Positions 17,620 to 27,858 of a stretch of DNA of 64,000 bases are shown here, piece by piece. Source of the DNA: Litorihabitans aurantiacus (GTDB lineage: Bacteria; Actinomycetota; Actinomycetes; Actinomycetales; Beutenbergiaceae); assembly GCF_030161595.1 (NCBI RefSeq), contig NZ_BSUM01000001.1, positions 1,612,001-1,676,000 on the forward strand. The letters are read 5' to 3'. A program made the translations under genes and the position numbers. Positions within the stretch are counted from its first letter, which is position 1. Each line of letters starts with the position of its first letter. The notes below the pieces were generated by a model that was not told where the DNA came from, did no database searches, and worked only from the letters and a program-made list of their open reading frames with translations.

Positions 17620-17899
17620 ACACCAGCGCGGCCACCGCCACGACGCCCGCGATGACCCACTCGCGCCTGCGCTCCTCCGGCGTCTTCGCCGCCTGACGCG
17701 CCGCCGCCGCGGCCCGCTGCTCCGCCTTGTAGCCCTTCCGGCGCCGCAGCGTCACCTGGTCGCTCGCGCGCAGCAGCGGGCCCCGGGTCGTCTCCACGAC
17801 TTCCCACCCGTCGCGCGCCTCCCGGTTCAGGGTCCGCTGCCGCCCACGCGGGTTGTTCATCGGCGCCTTCACGACGCGGTAGTCCCACTGCTCGTCCAT
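17600..17899 (-). CDS. DUF4177-like protein with C-terminal membrane helix, antisense
   Basis: A 99-residue protein on the minus strand between chaperone and tape measure genes. The N-terminal half (WDYRVVKAP...LNREARDGWEVVETTRG...QVTLRRR) follows the DUF4177 pattern. A basic helix and a final hydrophobic segment (WVIAGVVAVAALVFILVVL) make it a tail-anchored membrane protein. ATG at 17899 is chosen; an ORF upstream to 17983 would overlap the tape measure start. Its 3' end overlaps the T extension by 20 bp. Purpose unknown. Confidence 0.65.
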   Translation of the reverse strand: MDEQWDYRVVKAPMNNPRGRQRTLNREARDGWEVVETTRGPLLRASDQVTLRRRKGYKAEQRAAAAARQAAKTPEERRREWVIAGVVAVAALVFILVVL

Positions 17900-17933
17900 G
17901 CGAGCCACCCAACCACGAGAAGGGGGCTCACGC

Positions 17934-20900
17934 ATGGCGCTCACCGTCGGCGAGCTCGTCGCGTACATCCGCGCGGACGGCACCCAGTTCGATCAGCAGG
18001 TCGACCGCTCCGGCCAGAAGTTCACTGCTCTCGGCACCATCGTCACCGGCGGGACGAAGGCGATCGCGTCCGCGTTCACCGCCACCACGGGCGCCGTCAC
18101 CGCCCTCGGGGTGTCTGTCTTCAAGGTCGGCGCCGACTACAACCGGCTCCAGCAGTCCTCGCGTGCCGCGCTCTCCACCCTCCTCGGTGGCGCGGAGGCC
18201 GCGAACGAGCAGATGGACAAGCTCGACGACTTCGCGCGCAACAGCCCGTTCGCGAAGCAGGTGTTCATCACCGCCCAGCAGCAGCTGCTCGGATTCGGTG
18301 TCGAAGCCAGCCGTGTCCTGCCGATCATGGACGCCGTCCAGAACGCCGTCGCCGCCGTCGGAGGCAGCAACGACCAGGTGTCCCAGGTGACCTACGCCCT
18401 CGCCCAGATGCAGGGCCAGGGCAAGCTCACCGGCGAGACCCTGAACCAGCTCGGGCAGTACGGCATCGACGCCGCCGGCATCCTCGGCAAGGAGATGGGC
18501 AAGACCGGTGCCGAGATCCGCGAGCTCGCGTCCAAGCCCGGCGGGATCGCGGTCGACAAGATCTGGGACCCGCTCGTCGACGGGCTCATGGAGCGGTTCG
18601 GTGGCGCGACCGCCAACATCAAGCAGCAGATGGACGGCGCACTCGACCGCGTCAAGGGCGCCCGCCGCGACATCGGGTCCGCCCTCGCAGCCCCGTTCGT
18701 CGACCCCAAGGGCGGCGGCATGGCCGTCGAGTGGGTCAACAAGGTCGCCGACACGATGCGCGCCGCAGAGGCCAAGATCAAGCCGCTCGTCGACCTTCTC
18801 GTCGACCGTCTCGGCCCCTCGTTCGCGAAGGTCACGCCCCTGCTTGACCGGGTGCGGTCCGGGATCAACGGGTGGGACCTGTCGAAGATCAACGGCCAGC
18901 TCGACACCCTGACCGAGTACGGGCCCCTGATCGCTCCTGTCGCTGCCGGGCTCCTCGCGCTCGGCGGGAACACGCTCGGGCTCGGACGCCTCGGCCTCGC
19001 GCTGAACCCGGTCGTCGCCGGGATCGTCGGTCTCGTCGCGGCCTCGCCCGAGCTGCGCGCGGCCGGCCGTGACTTCTTCGACGCGCTCGCCCCGCTCCTG
19101 CCCGTCGCGAGCGATCTCGCCGTCACGCTCGCGCAGTCGCTCCTCGGGGCGGTCAACGAACTCACGCCGGCCGTCCGGGACATCCTCCTGGCCGGTGCGG
19201 ACCTGGCGGTCACGTTCGGGGACTCGCTCGGACCCGCCGCGATCGCGGTCGCGGAGTCTCTCGTCCCGATCGCGGGGCTCGTCGCCGACGTCGTCTCCGG
19301 CATCGCCGACCTGCCGACCCCCGTCCTGCTCGCGGTGGGCGCGTTCCTCGCGCTGCGGACGATGGGCGCCGTCGGCGCGGTCGAGGCCGTCTGGACCTCC
19401 GTGCGCGGACTCGCCACGACGGTCAAGGGCCTGTCGTTCTCGTCCATCGGGACAGGACTGCTGTCGGCCTTCGGCGGCCCGGTCGGCATCGCGATCGCCG
19501 CGGTCACGACCGCGCTCACCGTCTGGATGACGAAGACCTCGGAGTCCAAGGCCCGCGTGCGCGAGCTCACGGACGCGATCGACGAGAACACCGGTGCGTG
19601 GGGCGAGAACGCGCGCGAGACGACGTACAACATGCTCGAGGCCGCTGGCGCGATCGAGAAGGCGAAGGCCGCGGGCGTCGATCTAGCGGACGTCGTCTCA
19701 GCCTCGCTCGACCCTCAGTCCGAAGCGGCTGAACGTCTGAAGACGCAGCTCGCGGAGCTCCAGGAGGCGTACACCGACATCATCGACACCGAGGGCGCGG
19801 ACAGCTACGACGCGCTCTTCGGTGACAGCGCCACGAAGTACCAGGCGCTGGTGGACCTGATGATCGAGATCGGCGTCGTACAGGATGAGGCCGGTCAGGC
19901 GCAGGAGGCGTTCGCAGACAAGCAGCGCGCCGGCATCGTCGCGACCGACGCGCACACGGCCGCTCTGCGCGAGAACACGAACGAGCTGCGCAACGCCGGC
20001 GACGCCAACCTGTCGGCCGCCGAGGCAGCTGCCCGGTACGTCGAGGCGCAGGACCGTGCGACCACCGCGGTCCAGGCGAAAAAGGACGCCGAGGCCGAGC
20101 ACACCCGGGTCATGGAGGACGCCAACTCCACCGAGGAGCAGCGCACCGAGGCCACGGAGAACTTCGAGAAGGCCACCCGCGACGCCGACTCCGCGATCCG
20201 TGACCAGGTGCGGTCGGCGTTCAGCGACATCGACGCGAAGCAGAAGCAGAACGCCTCCACCAGCGACCTCGTCGCAGCCGTGTACGCGGCCCGTGAGTCG
20301 TTCATCGCCCAGAGGATCGCGATGGGTGACACGCAGGAGGAGGCCGTCGCGCTCGCCGACTCCTACGGCCTCATCCCGGAGTCGGTCGTGACGACCGTCG
20401 AGCTCGAGGACTACGTCACCAGCAACCTGTCCACGATCGTGCGGCAGCTTCAGGCCTTCGACGGGAAGACGTACACGGCGATCGCCCGCGTGGACCAGCA
20501 GGGCAACACCCGGTCCCAGTACTTCCCCGGCAGCGGCCTCACGATGAGCCACGACGGCAACCTGCTGGAGATGATGCACAACGGCGGGGTCCGTGGCCGG
20601 CGCCTGACGCCGATGTCGCCGATCGCGCAGATGGTCGCCCCGAACTCCTGGCGGGTCGTGGGTGACCGTGCGGTCGACGACGAGGCGTACATCCCGATCA
20701 ACCACTCCTCGCGGTCGCTCGCGATCCTCGACGAGACCGCGCGGCGACTCGGGAAAGTCGTCCTGCCGATGCACGACGGCGGCGTCACCTCCGGACGTTC
20801 CACCGCGGCCGCGCAGGCCCCAGCGGCCGGGTACGGGACGAAGGTCGACGTGCACATCTCGGACGCCTCCCACGCGCTCTCGACCGGGTACACGGTCGCG

Positions 20901-20945
20901 AGGGTGCTCGACCGGACCACGACCGAGCTGGGGAGGGCCACCTGA
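17934..20945 (+). CDS. Tail tape measure protein
   Basis: A 1,003-residue protein that sets tail length. The N-terminal third carries the tape-measure domain (FVKVGADYNRLQQSSRAALSTLLGG-like start, QQLLGFGVEASRVLPIMDAVQNAVAAVGG, GETLNQLGQYGIDAAGILGKEMG). The middle has several hydrophobic segments (GPVGIAIAAVTTALTVWM), followed by long Ala/Glu/Lys coiled coils and a C-terminal Gly/His stretch. Start ATG 17934 follows a purine-rich AGAAGGGGG region; 12 upstream codons of the same frame overlap the antisense gene. One continuous frame, the largest intact gene of the prophage. Confidence 0.92.
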   Translation: MALTVGELVAYIRADGTQFDQQVDRSGQKFTALGTIVTGGTKAIASAFTATTGAVTALGVSVFKVGADYNRLQQSSRAALSTLLGGAEAANEQMDKLDDFARNSPFAKQVFITAQQQLLGFGVEASRVLPIMDAVQNAVAAVGGSNDQVSQVTYALAQMQGQGKLTGETLNQLGQYGIDAAGILGKEMGKTGAEIRELASKPGGIAVDKIWDPLVDGLMERFGGATANIKQQMDGALDRVKGARRDIGSALAAPFVDPKGGGMAVEWVNKVADTMRAAEAKIKPLVDLLVDRLGPSFAKVTPLLDRVRSGINGWDLSKINGQLDTLTEYGPLIAPVAAGLLALGGNTLGLGRLGLALNPVVAGIVGLVAASPELRAAGRDFFDALAPLLPVASDLAVTLAQSLLGAVNELTPAVRDILLAGADLAVTFGDSLGPAAIAVAESLVPIAGLVADVVSGIADLPTPVLLAVGAFLALRTMGAVGAVEAVWTSVRGLATTVKGLSFSSIGTGLLSAFGGPVGIAIAAVTTALTVWMTKTSESKARVRELTDAIDENTGAWGENARETTYNMLEAAGAIEKAKAAGVDLADVVSASLDPQSEAAERLKTQLAELQEAYTDIIDTEGADSYDALFGDSATKYQALVDLMIEIGVVQDEAGQAQEAFADKQRAGIVATDAHTAALRENTNELRNAGDANLSAAEAAARYVEAQDRATTAVQAKKDAEAEHTRVMEDANSTEEQRTEATENFEKATRDADSAIRDQVRSAFSDIDAKQKQNASTSDLVAAVYAARESFIAQRIAMGDTQEEAVALADSYGLIPESVVTTVELEDYVTSNLSTIVRQLQAFDGKTYTAIARVDQQGNTRSQYFPGSGLTMSHDGNLLEMMHNGGVRGRRLTPMSPIAQMVAPNSWRVVGDRAVDDEAYIPINHSSRSLAILDETARRLGKVVLPMHDGGVTSGRSTAAAQAPAAGYGTKVDVHISDASHALSTGYTVARVLDRTTTELGRAT

Positions 20946-21785
20946 TGACCTACCAGCGCCTCCGGCTCGGAGGGGTCACGGTCAGCGGCACCGGCACGGA
21001 CGGCGTCGAGTTCCGGGTTCGCCCGAACATCGAAGGCTGGTGGGGGTCGCCGACGGCGCAGCACACCGTCACGAGACGCGCCGCCGGTCACGGTTCGTGG
21101 GCTGGTCTCACGACCCTGGCGCCACGGGTGCTGGTCGTGTCTGGGCTGCTGCTGGGGCCGGAGCATTCGCTCGTGGTGGCGGCGCTCGGGCGGCTCAAGA
21201 GCCTGGCGACGCGAACCGACACGACGTTCGAGGTCGAGACGCCCGCCGGGTCGAAGCTGGCTACGGCGCGGCGTGACGGCGAGGTCATGGTGACCTGGCA
21301 CTCCGACATTGCCGCGACGGTGTCGCTGCAGCTCCTCGCGACAGACCCGTGCATCTACGGGGCGCTGCAGCGCACCGTGCTCAAGGCCCCGTCCGCTGCG
21401 GGCGGGTTGGAGTACCCGCTGGAGTACGACCTCGACTACGCGACGCCGCTGGACCAGCAGTCGTCGGCGTCCCTGGTCAACGCCGGCGACGAGGACTCCT
21501 GGCCTGTGTTCGTGGCTCACGGCCCCTGGCCGGGGGTCTGCAGATCCTCGCGGAGAACGGGCAGATCGTCCGCTACCAGCAGACGATCTACGCCGGCCAG
21601 GCGGTCGTGATCGACTCGAGGTCCCGGACCGCGTCGCTGGGTGGCGTGGACCAGTCGCAGTACCTCACGCGCCGCGGCTGGTCGTCGATCCCACCCGGGG
21701 GTCGCTGCGCCTGAACGTGATGCAGGACGGCGGGACCGACTCGCGAGGCTGGGTTGACGTCGAGTGGCGCGACACCTGGCTCTGA
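20945..21785 (+). CDS. Distal tail protein (Dit-like), two apparent frame breaks
   Basis: First baseplate gene after the tape measure; ATG 20945 overlaps its stop. The N-terminal half (LRLGGVTVSGTGTDGVEFRVRPNIEGWWGSP, LLLGPEHSLVVAALGRLKSL, LQLLATDPCIYG) is a typical Dit-like belly. The frame breaks at C run 21523-21526 and G run 21697-21701. One added base at each restores a 280-residue protein that ends with the expected galectin-like tail (ILAENGQIVRYQQTIYAGQAVVID...GSLRLNVMQDGG). Confidence 0.82.
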
Positions 21786-21850
21786 CCCCACCCACCCCCT
21801 TTCCGTGACCCCGACGTGTCGGGGCGCGCTCTGCTGCCCTGGAGGCGAAC

Positions 21851-22761
21851 ATGACCGGTGCCCTCGGAGTCTCGACCCGCCTGATCAACGGGGTGAAGTC
21901 GGGGCTGTCGGCGCTCGAGCACCGCCGGATCCTGGCGGGCGAGCGCACCCCGGGATCGTGGTGGGCTGCAAGGTCGACCCTGACCAGGTCGCGCTGCGCT
22001 ACTACTACCACGCGGGCGCGGTCGCGGCCTCGCGCTCGACCGCGGACGGGCTCACCGTCGGGTGGCAGGGCGGCGGCGTGATCGAGAACGTCCCGGCGGG
22101 TGGGCCGCTGCCGCGTGTGGACACGATCTACGCGCTGCAGCTCAACCCCGAGCACGGCGACGCGACGAACGACCTGGTCGTGCGGATCGCTCACGGGACG
22201 CCGTCGTCGAACCCGCGCTGGCCGGTCCTGCCCGTGGGCGGTGTGGAGCTCGGCTCGTACCTGATGCCGGCGGGCGCCACGGCGACCGGGCAGGCGACGG
22301 CGTATTCCACGGGGCGTAAGTCGGTCCTGATCGACTCGGCCGCGGGTGTCCTGTTCCAGAAGGTCGACCCGAACAACGGCTCCTACGGCACCACGGGTGG
22401 CGTCTGGATTCAGGGCGAGATCGAGGTGCCGACGAAGCGGCTGCTCGTGTACACCGCCGACATGAAGATCCGTGTTGTCGCGGGAACGTCCGGCGCGGAC
22501 CCGGAGGAGCTGCAGATGGTCATGCGCCCCGTCCTGGACGACGAGGCGTTCGCTGAGTCCTTCAGCGACCCGATCACGTCGCTCTCGGCCAACTTCTACT
22601 CGCCGTCGTTCACGTGGCGCAGAGAAGTCGACCCGGGGCGTCACACCGTCGGCCTCTACTACGGGCGGGCGTGGGGGCAGGCGATCCCGCACGGGGTCTA
22701 CGACGGTGGGCTGCGGCAGGGGACGGCGCTGACGATCACCGACGGTGGTGTGGTCGCCTGA
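21851..22761 (+). CDS. Minor tail protein, one apparent frame break
   Basis: ATG 21851 with TGGAGG upstream. The first 34 codons (MTGALGVSTRLINGVKSGLS...) connect to the long frame after one base is added in 21948-21954, giving 303 residues that read on as TPGIVVGCKVDPDQVALRYYYH. The body is beta-rich (GGVWIQGEIEVPTKRLLVYTADMKIRVVAG, SPSFTWRREVDPGRHTVGLYYGRAWG). Lies between Dit and the hub gene. No specific family recognised. Confidence 0.72.
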
Positions 22762-23888
22762 TGTGGTCGCTGTTCCTGTTCGACACCACCTCGGGCAGGC
22801 TCGGCCGACAGCTTCCCCTCCCCGCACTGTCGTGGACGCGCACGATCGGTGACTCCACCATCCTCGGCGGCGGCCAGGGCTCGCAGGGAGCGAAGCTGAC
22901 GTTCCCGGTCGGTGTGTTCGACGTCGAGGGGCAGCGGCCTCACCCGGTCGATCTGCACTCGACCCTCATGCCCGTCGAGCGGGGCGTCGTCCTGATGTGG
23001 GCGGACCGGCCCTGGGTGGCTGGCCTGATCGGGGATCGTTCCGACTCGCGCGAGGAGATCGCGTTCCCGGTCGAGAGCCTCACGTCCTCGGTCCTGTCCC
23101 GGCGCCTGGCGTCCCCGGACCTCACGGATGGACTCGCGACATCGACGCGGGGGTGGTCAGGGCTGGGCCGCGGCACGCTCGTGAAGCGCGTCGTCCAGGC
23201 TGGGCTCGAGCGGGGCGGCCTGCCAATCACGTTCGACGAGGACGAGGCCGGGCCGCACTCGCTGACCGTCGCCGGCTACGACCTCGCCAACGCCCGCGTC
23301 TCGGACCTGATCCGCAAGATCAGCCACGAGGACGGCGGACCCGACGTCGACCTGCGCCCCTACCTCACCGGTGACGGGACGCTGGCCTGGCACCTGTACA
23401 CCGGCCGGGACGCCTACCCCCACATCCGTCAGGTGACCGTGCACGCGATCACCGAGGGGATGCTGCTGGACCTGCGCCAGGTCGTGTCCGGCGCCCAGGT
23501 TGCGCACCGGGTCTACGGCACCGGGTCCGGCACGGGCGAGGGCACGCTCCTGTCCCGCATCCAGGACCTCGACGCGGTCCGGGGTGGGTGGCCGCTGATG
23601 GAGACGGTCGCGTCCGACACCAGCGCGGACACGCAGGCCCAGGTTGACGCCGTCGCGGCCGCTCACCTGGCCGCGCACAAGGCGCCGCTGCAGCAGTGGG
23701 AAGCGACCATCAACGCCGGCGGGCCGATCCCGCCCACCACGATCTGGCCCGGTGACCTCGTCACCCTCGACGTCGCCGGCTTCCCCACGATCGAGGACGG
23801 CCGCTACCAGGTCCGCGTCATGGAGATGTCGGGCGACACCTCCGAGCTCGTGCGTCTGAAGTTCGACGCGACCCCCGCCATCTACTGA
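22761..23888 (+). CDS. Baseplate hub / tail-associated protein (Tal-like)
   Basis: A 375-residue protein; ATG 22761 overlaps the preceding stop. The beginning WSLFLFDTTSGRLGRQLPLPALSWTRTIGD and the later LLDLRQVVSGAQVAHRVYGTGSGTGEG, WPGDLVTLDV and DGRYQVRVMEMSGDTSELV are typical of the actinobacteriophage minor tail protein placed where other phages encode the gp27-like hub. It should form the tail tip that contacts the cell envelope. Confidence 0.8.
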   Translation: MWSLFLFDTTSGRLGRQLPLPALSWTRTIGDSTILGGGQGSQGAKLTFPVGVFDVEGQRPHPVDLHSTLMPVERGVVLMWADRPWVAGLIGDRSDSREEIAFPVESLTSSVLSRRLASPDLTDGLATSTRGWSGLGRGTLVKRVVQAGLERGGLPITFDEDEAGPHSLTVAGYDLANARVSDLIRKISHEDGGPDVDLRPYLTGDGTLAWHLYTGRDAYPHIRQVTVHAITEGMLLDLRQVVSGAQVAHRVYGTGSGTGEGTLLSRIQDLDAVRGGWPLMETVASDTSADTQAQVDAVAAAHLAAHKAPLQQWEATINAGGPIPPTTIWPGDLVTLDVAGFPTIEDGRYQVRVMEMSGDTSELVRLKFDATPAIY

Positions 23889-23904
23889 CCCTGGAGGTAC
23901 CCCT

Positions 23905-24354
23905 ATGCCTGGTGTCGTTTCCCTGCTGCGCGAGCTCGGTGCGGGCCAGTCCACCGGCTGGCGACCCATGACGGCTCACCCCCCGGTCCCTGCGGGTGGG
24001 GCTGCGCAGTGGGACGTCGGTGGCGCGTTCGGGTTTGGTGGCCTGTCGACCCGGATCGTCGGGAAGACGGTCTACGGCGAGGGCGTCCTGACGAGCCTCG
24101 GGCGCCGGATCGAACCGGGCTTCCGGGGAGCGATCCTCGCGTCGGGCATCCCGCAGCCGACGGCGCGGACCGCGGTCACGGCGTCCCTGCTGACGCAGGA
24201 CGAGAACCAGTCGGCCGGCGTCATCCCGCTCGGTGGGGTGTCGCTCGGGCGCGCGGATGGCCTGTACCGGGACTCGATCTGCTTCGACAAGTACATCGGG
24301 ACGACGGGGCAGACCACGCGGCTGATCCTGTCGTTCTCCTACCTGCTTCCCTGA
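23905..24354 (+). CDS. Minor tail protein, small
   Basis: A 149-residue protein, ATG 23905 with TGGAGG upstream. Glycine-rich beta repeats (VGGAFGFGGLSTRIVGKTVYGEGV, GVIPLGGVSLGRADGLY) end in LILSFSYLLP. It belongs to the baseplate/fibre block; no defined family recognised. It overlaps the next small gene as TGATG. Confidence 0.65.
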   Translation: MPGVVSLLRELGAGQSTGWRPMTAHPPVPAGGAAQWDVGGAFGFGGLSTRIVGKTVYGEGVLTSLGRRIEPGFRGAILASGIPQPTARTAVTASLLTQDENQSAGVIPLGGVSLGRADGLYRDSICFDKYIGTTGQTTRLILSFSYLLP

Positions 24355-24536
24355 TGCAGCACCGCGACCTGACACCCCAGCTGGGGGCGGTGCTGGGGGT
24401 GTTGACGCAGCCTGGACGGTCGTCGGTCACGCGTCCGACCGGGACCCAGGTGGCCCAGGCTCCTGATGGTGGCCGGGTCGTTCTCGGGCCGGACGCGCCC
24501 CGGGGGCCGCGTCGCGGCGTCCGGGCGGGGACCTGA
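24354..24536 (+). CDS. Small protein in the baseplate block
   Basis: A 60-residue basic protein (MQHRDLTPQLGAVLGVLTQ...) coupled at both ends by TGATG overlaps with 23905-24354 and 24536-25285. Tight coupling and C/G-ending codons argue that it is real. No function recognised. Confidence 0.6.
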   Translation: MQHRDLTPQLGAVLGVLTQPGRSSVTRPTGTQVAQAPDGGRVVLGPDAPRGPRRGVRAGT

Positions 24537-25285
24537 TGCCGCTCCTGACCGAGGACGCTCCTGAGGTCGTCAAGATCGTGGGCGACGTCGGTGCGGCGCA
24601 GAGCCGGGCGGACACGGCACACACGCTGATCGCTTCGGCAAATGAGCGGCTCCTGCCGTTGGAGTCCTGGCAGGCGACCGCGCAGCCGCAGCTCGCGTCG
24701 CTCACGAACCCGACGACCGGTGTCGGGGCGCGCCTGTTCCCACTCGAGCAGTGGCAGGCGACGGCGCAACCGCAGCTGGCGGGCCTGACGCATCCGACCA
24801 CGGGCGCGGGCGCCCGCCTGGGGTCGCTGGAGAACTGGCGCACCTCGGCGCAGGGCGACCTGACCAGCGCCGGCGGCCGGCTCTCATCCCTCGAAGGTTT
24901 CCGCTCCTCGGCGCAGTCCGATCTGGCCTCGGCCGGTGGACGGCTGTCCACGCTCGAGGGCCAGATGGGTCCGCTCGTGAACCCCTCCACGGGGGTCGGG
25001 GCTCGCCTGTCCTCGGCCGAGTCACGGCTCGGCGGCCACGACTCCGACCTCGCTTCGGCGTCGTCACGGATCAACGCCAAGGCCGACCAGTCCGCCGTGA
25101 ACCTCAAGGCCAACCAGTCCGCGCTGGACGGCACCAACACCCGCGTCGGAAACCTCGAGACGGGCAAGGCCGACGCCTCCACGCTCGCCGCGGAGATCCG
25201 CAGCGTCCGAGCCGACTACGCCGCCGCCATCACCGCCGTGCGCGAGTGGGCGGACAACCGCTTCCAGCCCCGCATCTCCGGATGA
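24536..25285 (+). CDS. Repeat-containing tail fibre stalk protein
   Basis: A 249-residue protein made of imperfect repeats of about 30 residues: PLESWQATAQPQLASLTNPTTGVGARL, PLEQWQATAQPQLAGLTHPTTGAGARL, then shorter SLENWRTSAQGDLTSAGGRL and SLEGFRSSAQSDLASAGGRL units. The end is a trimeric-looking coiled coil (DQSAVNLKANQSALDGTNTRVGNLETGKAD). This is the composition of a fibrous stalk or fibre attachment protein. It precedes the SGNH fibre and may link it to the baseplate. Confidence 0.72.
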   Translation: MPLLTEDAPEVVKIVGDVGAAQSRADTAHTLIASANERLLPLESWQATAQPQLASLTNPTTGVGARLFPLEQWQATAQPQLAGLTHPTTGAGARLGSLENWRTSAQGDLTSAGGRLSSLEGFRSSAQSDLASAGGRLSTLEGQMGPLVNPSTGVGARLSSAESRLGGHDSDLASASSRINAKADQSAVNLKANQSALDGTNTRVGNLETGKADASTLAAEIRSVRADYAAAITAVREWADNRFQPRISG

Positions 25286-25310
25286 CACCACCGCCCAGGA
25301 GGCCCCGCGC

Positions 25311-27625
25311 ATGACCACTCCCCCATCGGCCTCGACCTCCCCGGGAACGTCGGCACCGCACTCGTGCGAGGCCGGTTCCTCCGAGCAGTCATCGACTCCG
25401 CCGACGCGGGCCGGAACCCCGACGGCGTCCCGATCGCGGACGCCACCATCACGCTGACCCCGTCGGTGGAGTGGGTTCGGCACGCGACCGCCGACCCGCC
25501 CGTGATGATCCAGCTGCGCCCGATCCAGGCCCGCACGGACGCGTACGGGCACATCGTGTCGCCGGCCGACGGCGCCCCCGGGGTCCGCGTGGTGGCGACG
25601 GACGACTCGAAGCTGACGCCGACGAACTTCACCTACCGGGTGAAGGTCACGGGCGCCGGTGTCGCGTTGCCGGAGTGGTCGATCGTGGCTCCTGCGGGGG
25701 CGATGGTGGACCTGGCGTCTTCCGCGCCGGTGCCGCCGAACCCGGGCGCCGAGATCGCCCGGTGGGTGGCCGTGGTGCGTCAGGTTGAAGGGCTGCGCGA
25801 CCAGGTCGCGAGCCTGGCGGCGCAGGTGCAGCCGGTGAAGGGCGACCCGGGACAGCCGGGTGCTGACTCGACGGTTCCCGGACCGCCCGGCACCTCGGCC
25901 AGGATCGCCGGCGCGACCGTCGTGGGGCTCGCGGCGGGTGCGGCACCGACCGTCGTCGCTGGCGGGACCGAGACGGACCGGACGTTCGAGTTCGGTATCC
26001 CCGCCGGCGCTCCGGGCGCTCCGGGCGCTCCGGGCGCTCCGGGCGCGCCTGGGGCTCCCGGGACCACGACCTGGTCGGGGATCACGGACAAGCCGTCTAC
26101 GTTCGCCCCGACCATCGGGACCACAGCGTCGACGGCGGCGGCCGGGAACCACACCCACACCACCGGCATCCCCGGCACCGCGATCTCCTCGGGCACGATC
26201 TCGGCAGCCCGCCTCCCCGCAGCGACCGACACGACGGTCGGCGCAGTCGAGCTCGCCACCACGACCGAGACGACCACCGGCACAGACACGGTCCGGGCTG
26301 TCACGCCCGCCGGGGTCAAGGCCGTCACTGACTCGCTGCTGCCCCGCGCCGAGCACGACCCGCACGCGGTCCTGCGACGGCACGTGCAGATGATGCTCGG
26401 TGCTGCCGCGGTCTCGTGCGTCCGTGTCGTCGGCGCGGGTTCCTCGACGATGTCGGGCGGTGGCGCGTCCGAGCCGGGGATCAGCGTCGCCGGCGTCGTC
26501 GGCCGCGCCCTGCAGGACGCTGCCCGCAGCGTCGGCATCCCCGGCTACAACCCGGTGTGGTCGCACGCCAACCGCGCCCAGGCGACCACGGGCGGCATCC
26601 ACGTGGTCAACTCGGCCGTCCCCGGGTCGACCGCCAGCAACTACCTGACCGCGACGACCCGGCCCCAGGCCGGCGCGCTGAACCCGCTCCTCGTCATTCA
26701 CATCGTGGGGTCGAACGACTGGTCCAGCAACGTCAACCCGACCACCTACCGCTCCCAGCTCCTCACGGTCATCAACGCGATCGACGCCGCCTCCACCGGC
26801 CCGGTCAAGCCGATGCACCTCCTCGTGCACCAGTTCCCCCGCCTCGACCTGACCAACCCCACCTACACGTGGGAGCAGTACGGGGCGCAGATGCAGTCCC
26901 TGGCCCGCGAGCACCCCGACCGCATCGCCTACTTGGACGCCTCCCAGGCGTTCGACCGGGCCGCGATCACGGCCGGGAACCCCTACGGGGGGCTGCTGAT
27001 GGAGCCGGACCAGATCCACACCCGCGACATGGGCCACCGGATCCTCGCAGGCACCATCGTCGACGCGCTCGGGCTGCGGCCACGCGACCCACGCGGCACC
27101 CAGTACGAGACGGTCGACCTCCTCAACCGGGCCGATGGTGCCGTGGGCAACAACTGGACCGCCTACGGAGGCGTCACCTGGACCCTGACCGGGGGCGTCC
27201 TGGCACCGTCGGCGGGCGGGTCCCTCATGCGGCAGGTGTGGGTGCCGGACATCGACGTCGCCGCCGAGGTGACCCTGTCGGACACCGCCACCGCCGGGGT
27301 CATCTTCCGGGGCGCGGACGACTCCAACCGGTGGTCGCTCGTGATGGGAACCAACGACGTCGCCCTGTGGCGCACCGAGGCCGGTTCCTCCACGCAGATC
27401 GCGACCGCGAACGTGGCCAACCCGGCCGGGACGCGTCACATCGTGCGCGCCACCGTCCTGGGCGGCCGGGTTCGCGGCTACGTCGATGGCCGCTGCCTCG
27501 TCGATCACACGATGACGTCCACCGACCTGTCGGCGTCCCGGTCCCGGTCGATGGTCGGGGTCCGTGCCCCGCAGAACGGGACCCCTCGGTTCCATCGTTT
27601 CGCCGCCCAGTCCCTCACCGAGTAG
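25311..27625 (+). CDS. Tail fibre with collagen-like segment and SGNH hydrolase domain, one apparent frame break
   Basis: ATG 25311 after AGGAGG. One added C in run 25320-25324 joins the start (MTTPPIGLDLPGNVGTALVRGRF) to the long frame and gives 771 residues. An N-terminal beta domain is followed by a GAP collagen-like stretch (about residues 233-250) and a fibre region (GNHTHTTG). Then comes an SGNH/GDSL hydrolase: block I GAGSS around S378/S379, block III GSND with N469, block V DQIH with D567 and H570. The C-terminal 170 residues look like a concanavalin/LamG-type beta sandwich. It probably binds and deacylates a cell-wall glycopolymer during adsorption. The substrate is unknown. Confidence 0.82.
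26006..26061 (+). repeat. Collagen-like Gly-Ala-Pro coding repeat
   Basis: Four perfect 9-base units GGCGCTCCG, then two degenerate ones, encode six Gly-Ala-Pro triplets. Short triplet repeats of this type form the collagen-like shaft of phage fibres and are prone to length change by slippage. Confidence 0.8.
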
Positions 27626-27636
27626 GAGAACCCCTC

Positions 27637-27858
27637 ATGGCCTCGAAGACCATCACCCGTTCCCAGTACGTCGAAGCGCTCGAGGCGCTGGGCCTGAACC
27701 CGCACACCGTGAGCCAGCTCGTCGTGTCGGGCACGAGCGTGTCGGTTCGCACGATCGTGACCGGCGAGGACGGCCGCGCGGACCTCGTGTACGGCCAGTT
27801 CCACATCACCGACGACGTCCTCACGGTCGTCGACGACCCGCCCGCCGAGGCCTCCTGA
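27637..27858 (+). CDS. Small conserved-looking phage protein
   Basis: A 73-residue protein, ATG 27637 with TAGGAG at 27622-27627, ending in TGATG overlap with the amidase start. SRSQYVEAL-like start, LGLNPHTVSQLVVSGTSVSVRTIV and GQFHITDDVLTVVDD suggest a compact alpha/beta fold. Function unknown; its place suggests a fibre chaperone or lysis accessory gene, which is inference. Confidence 0.65.
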   Translation: MASKTITRSQYVEALEALGLNPHTVSQLVVSGTSVSVRTIVTGEDGRADLVYGQFHITDDVLTVVDDPPAEAS

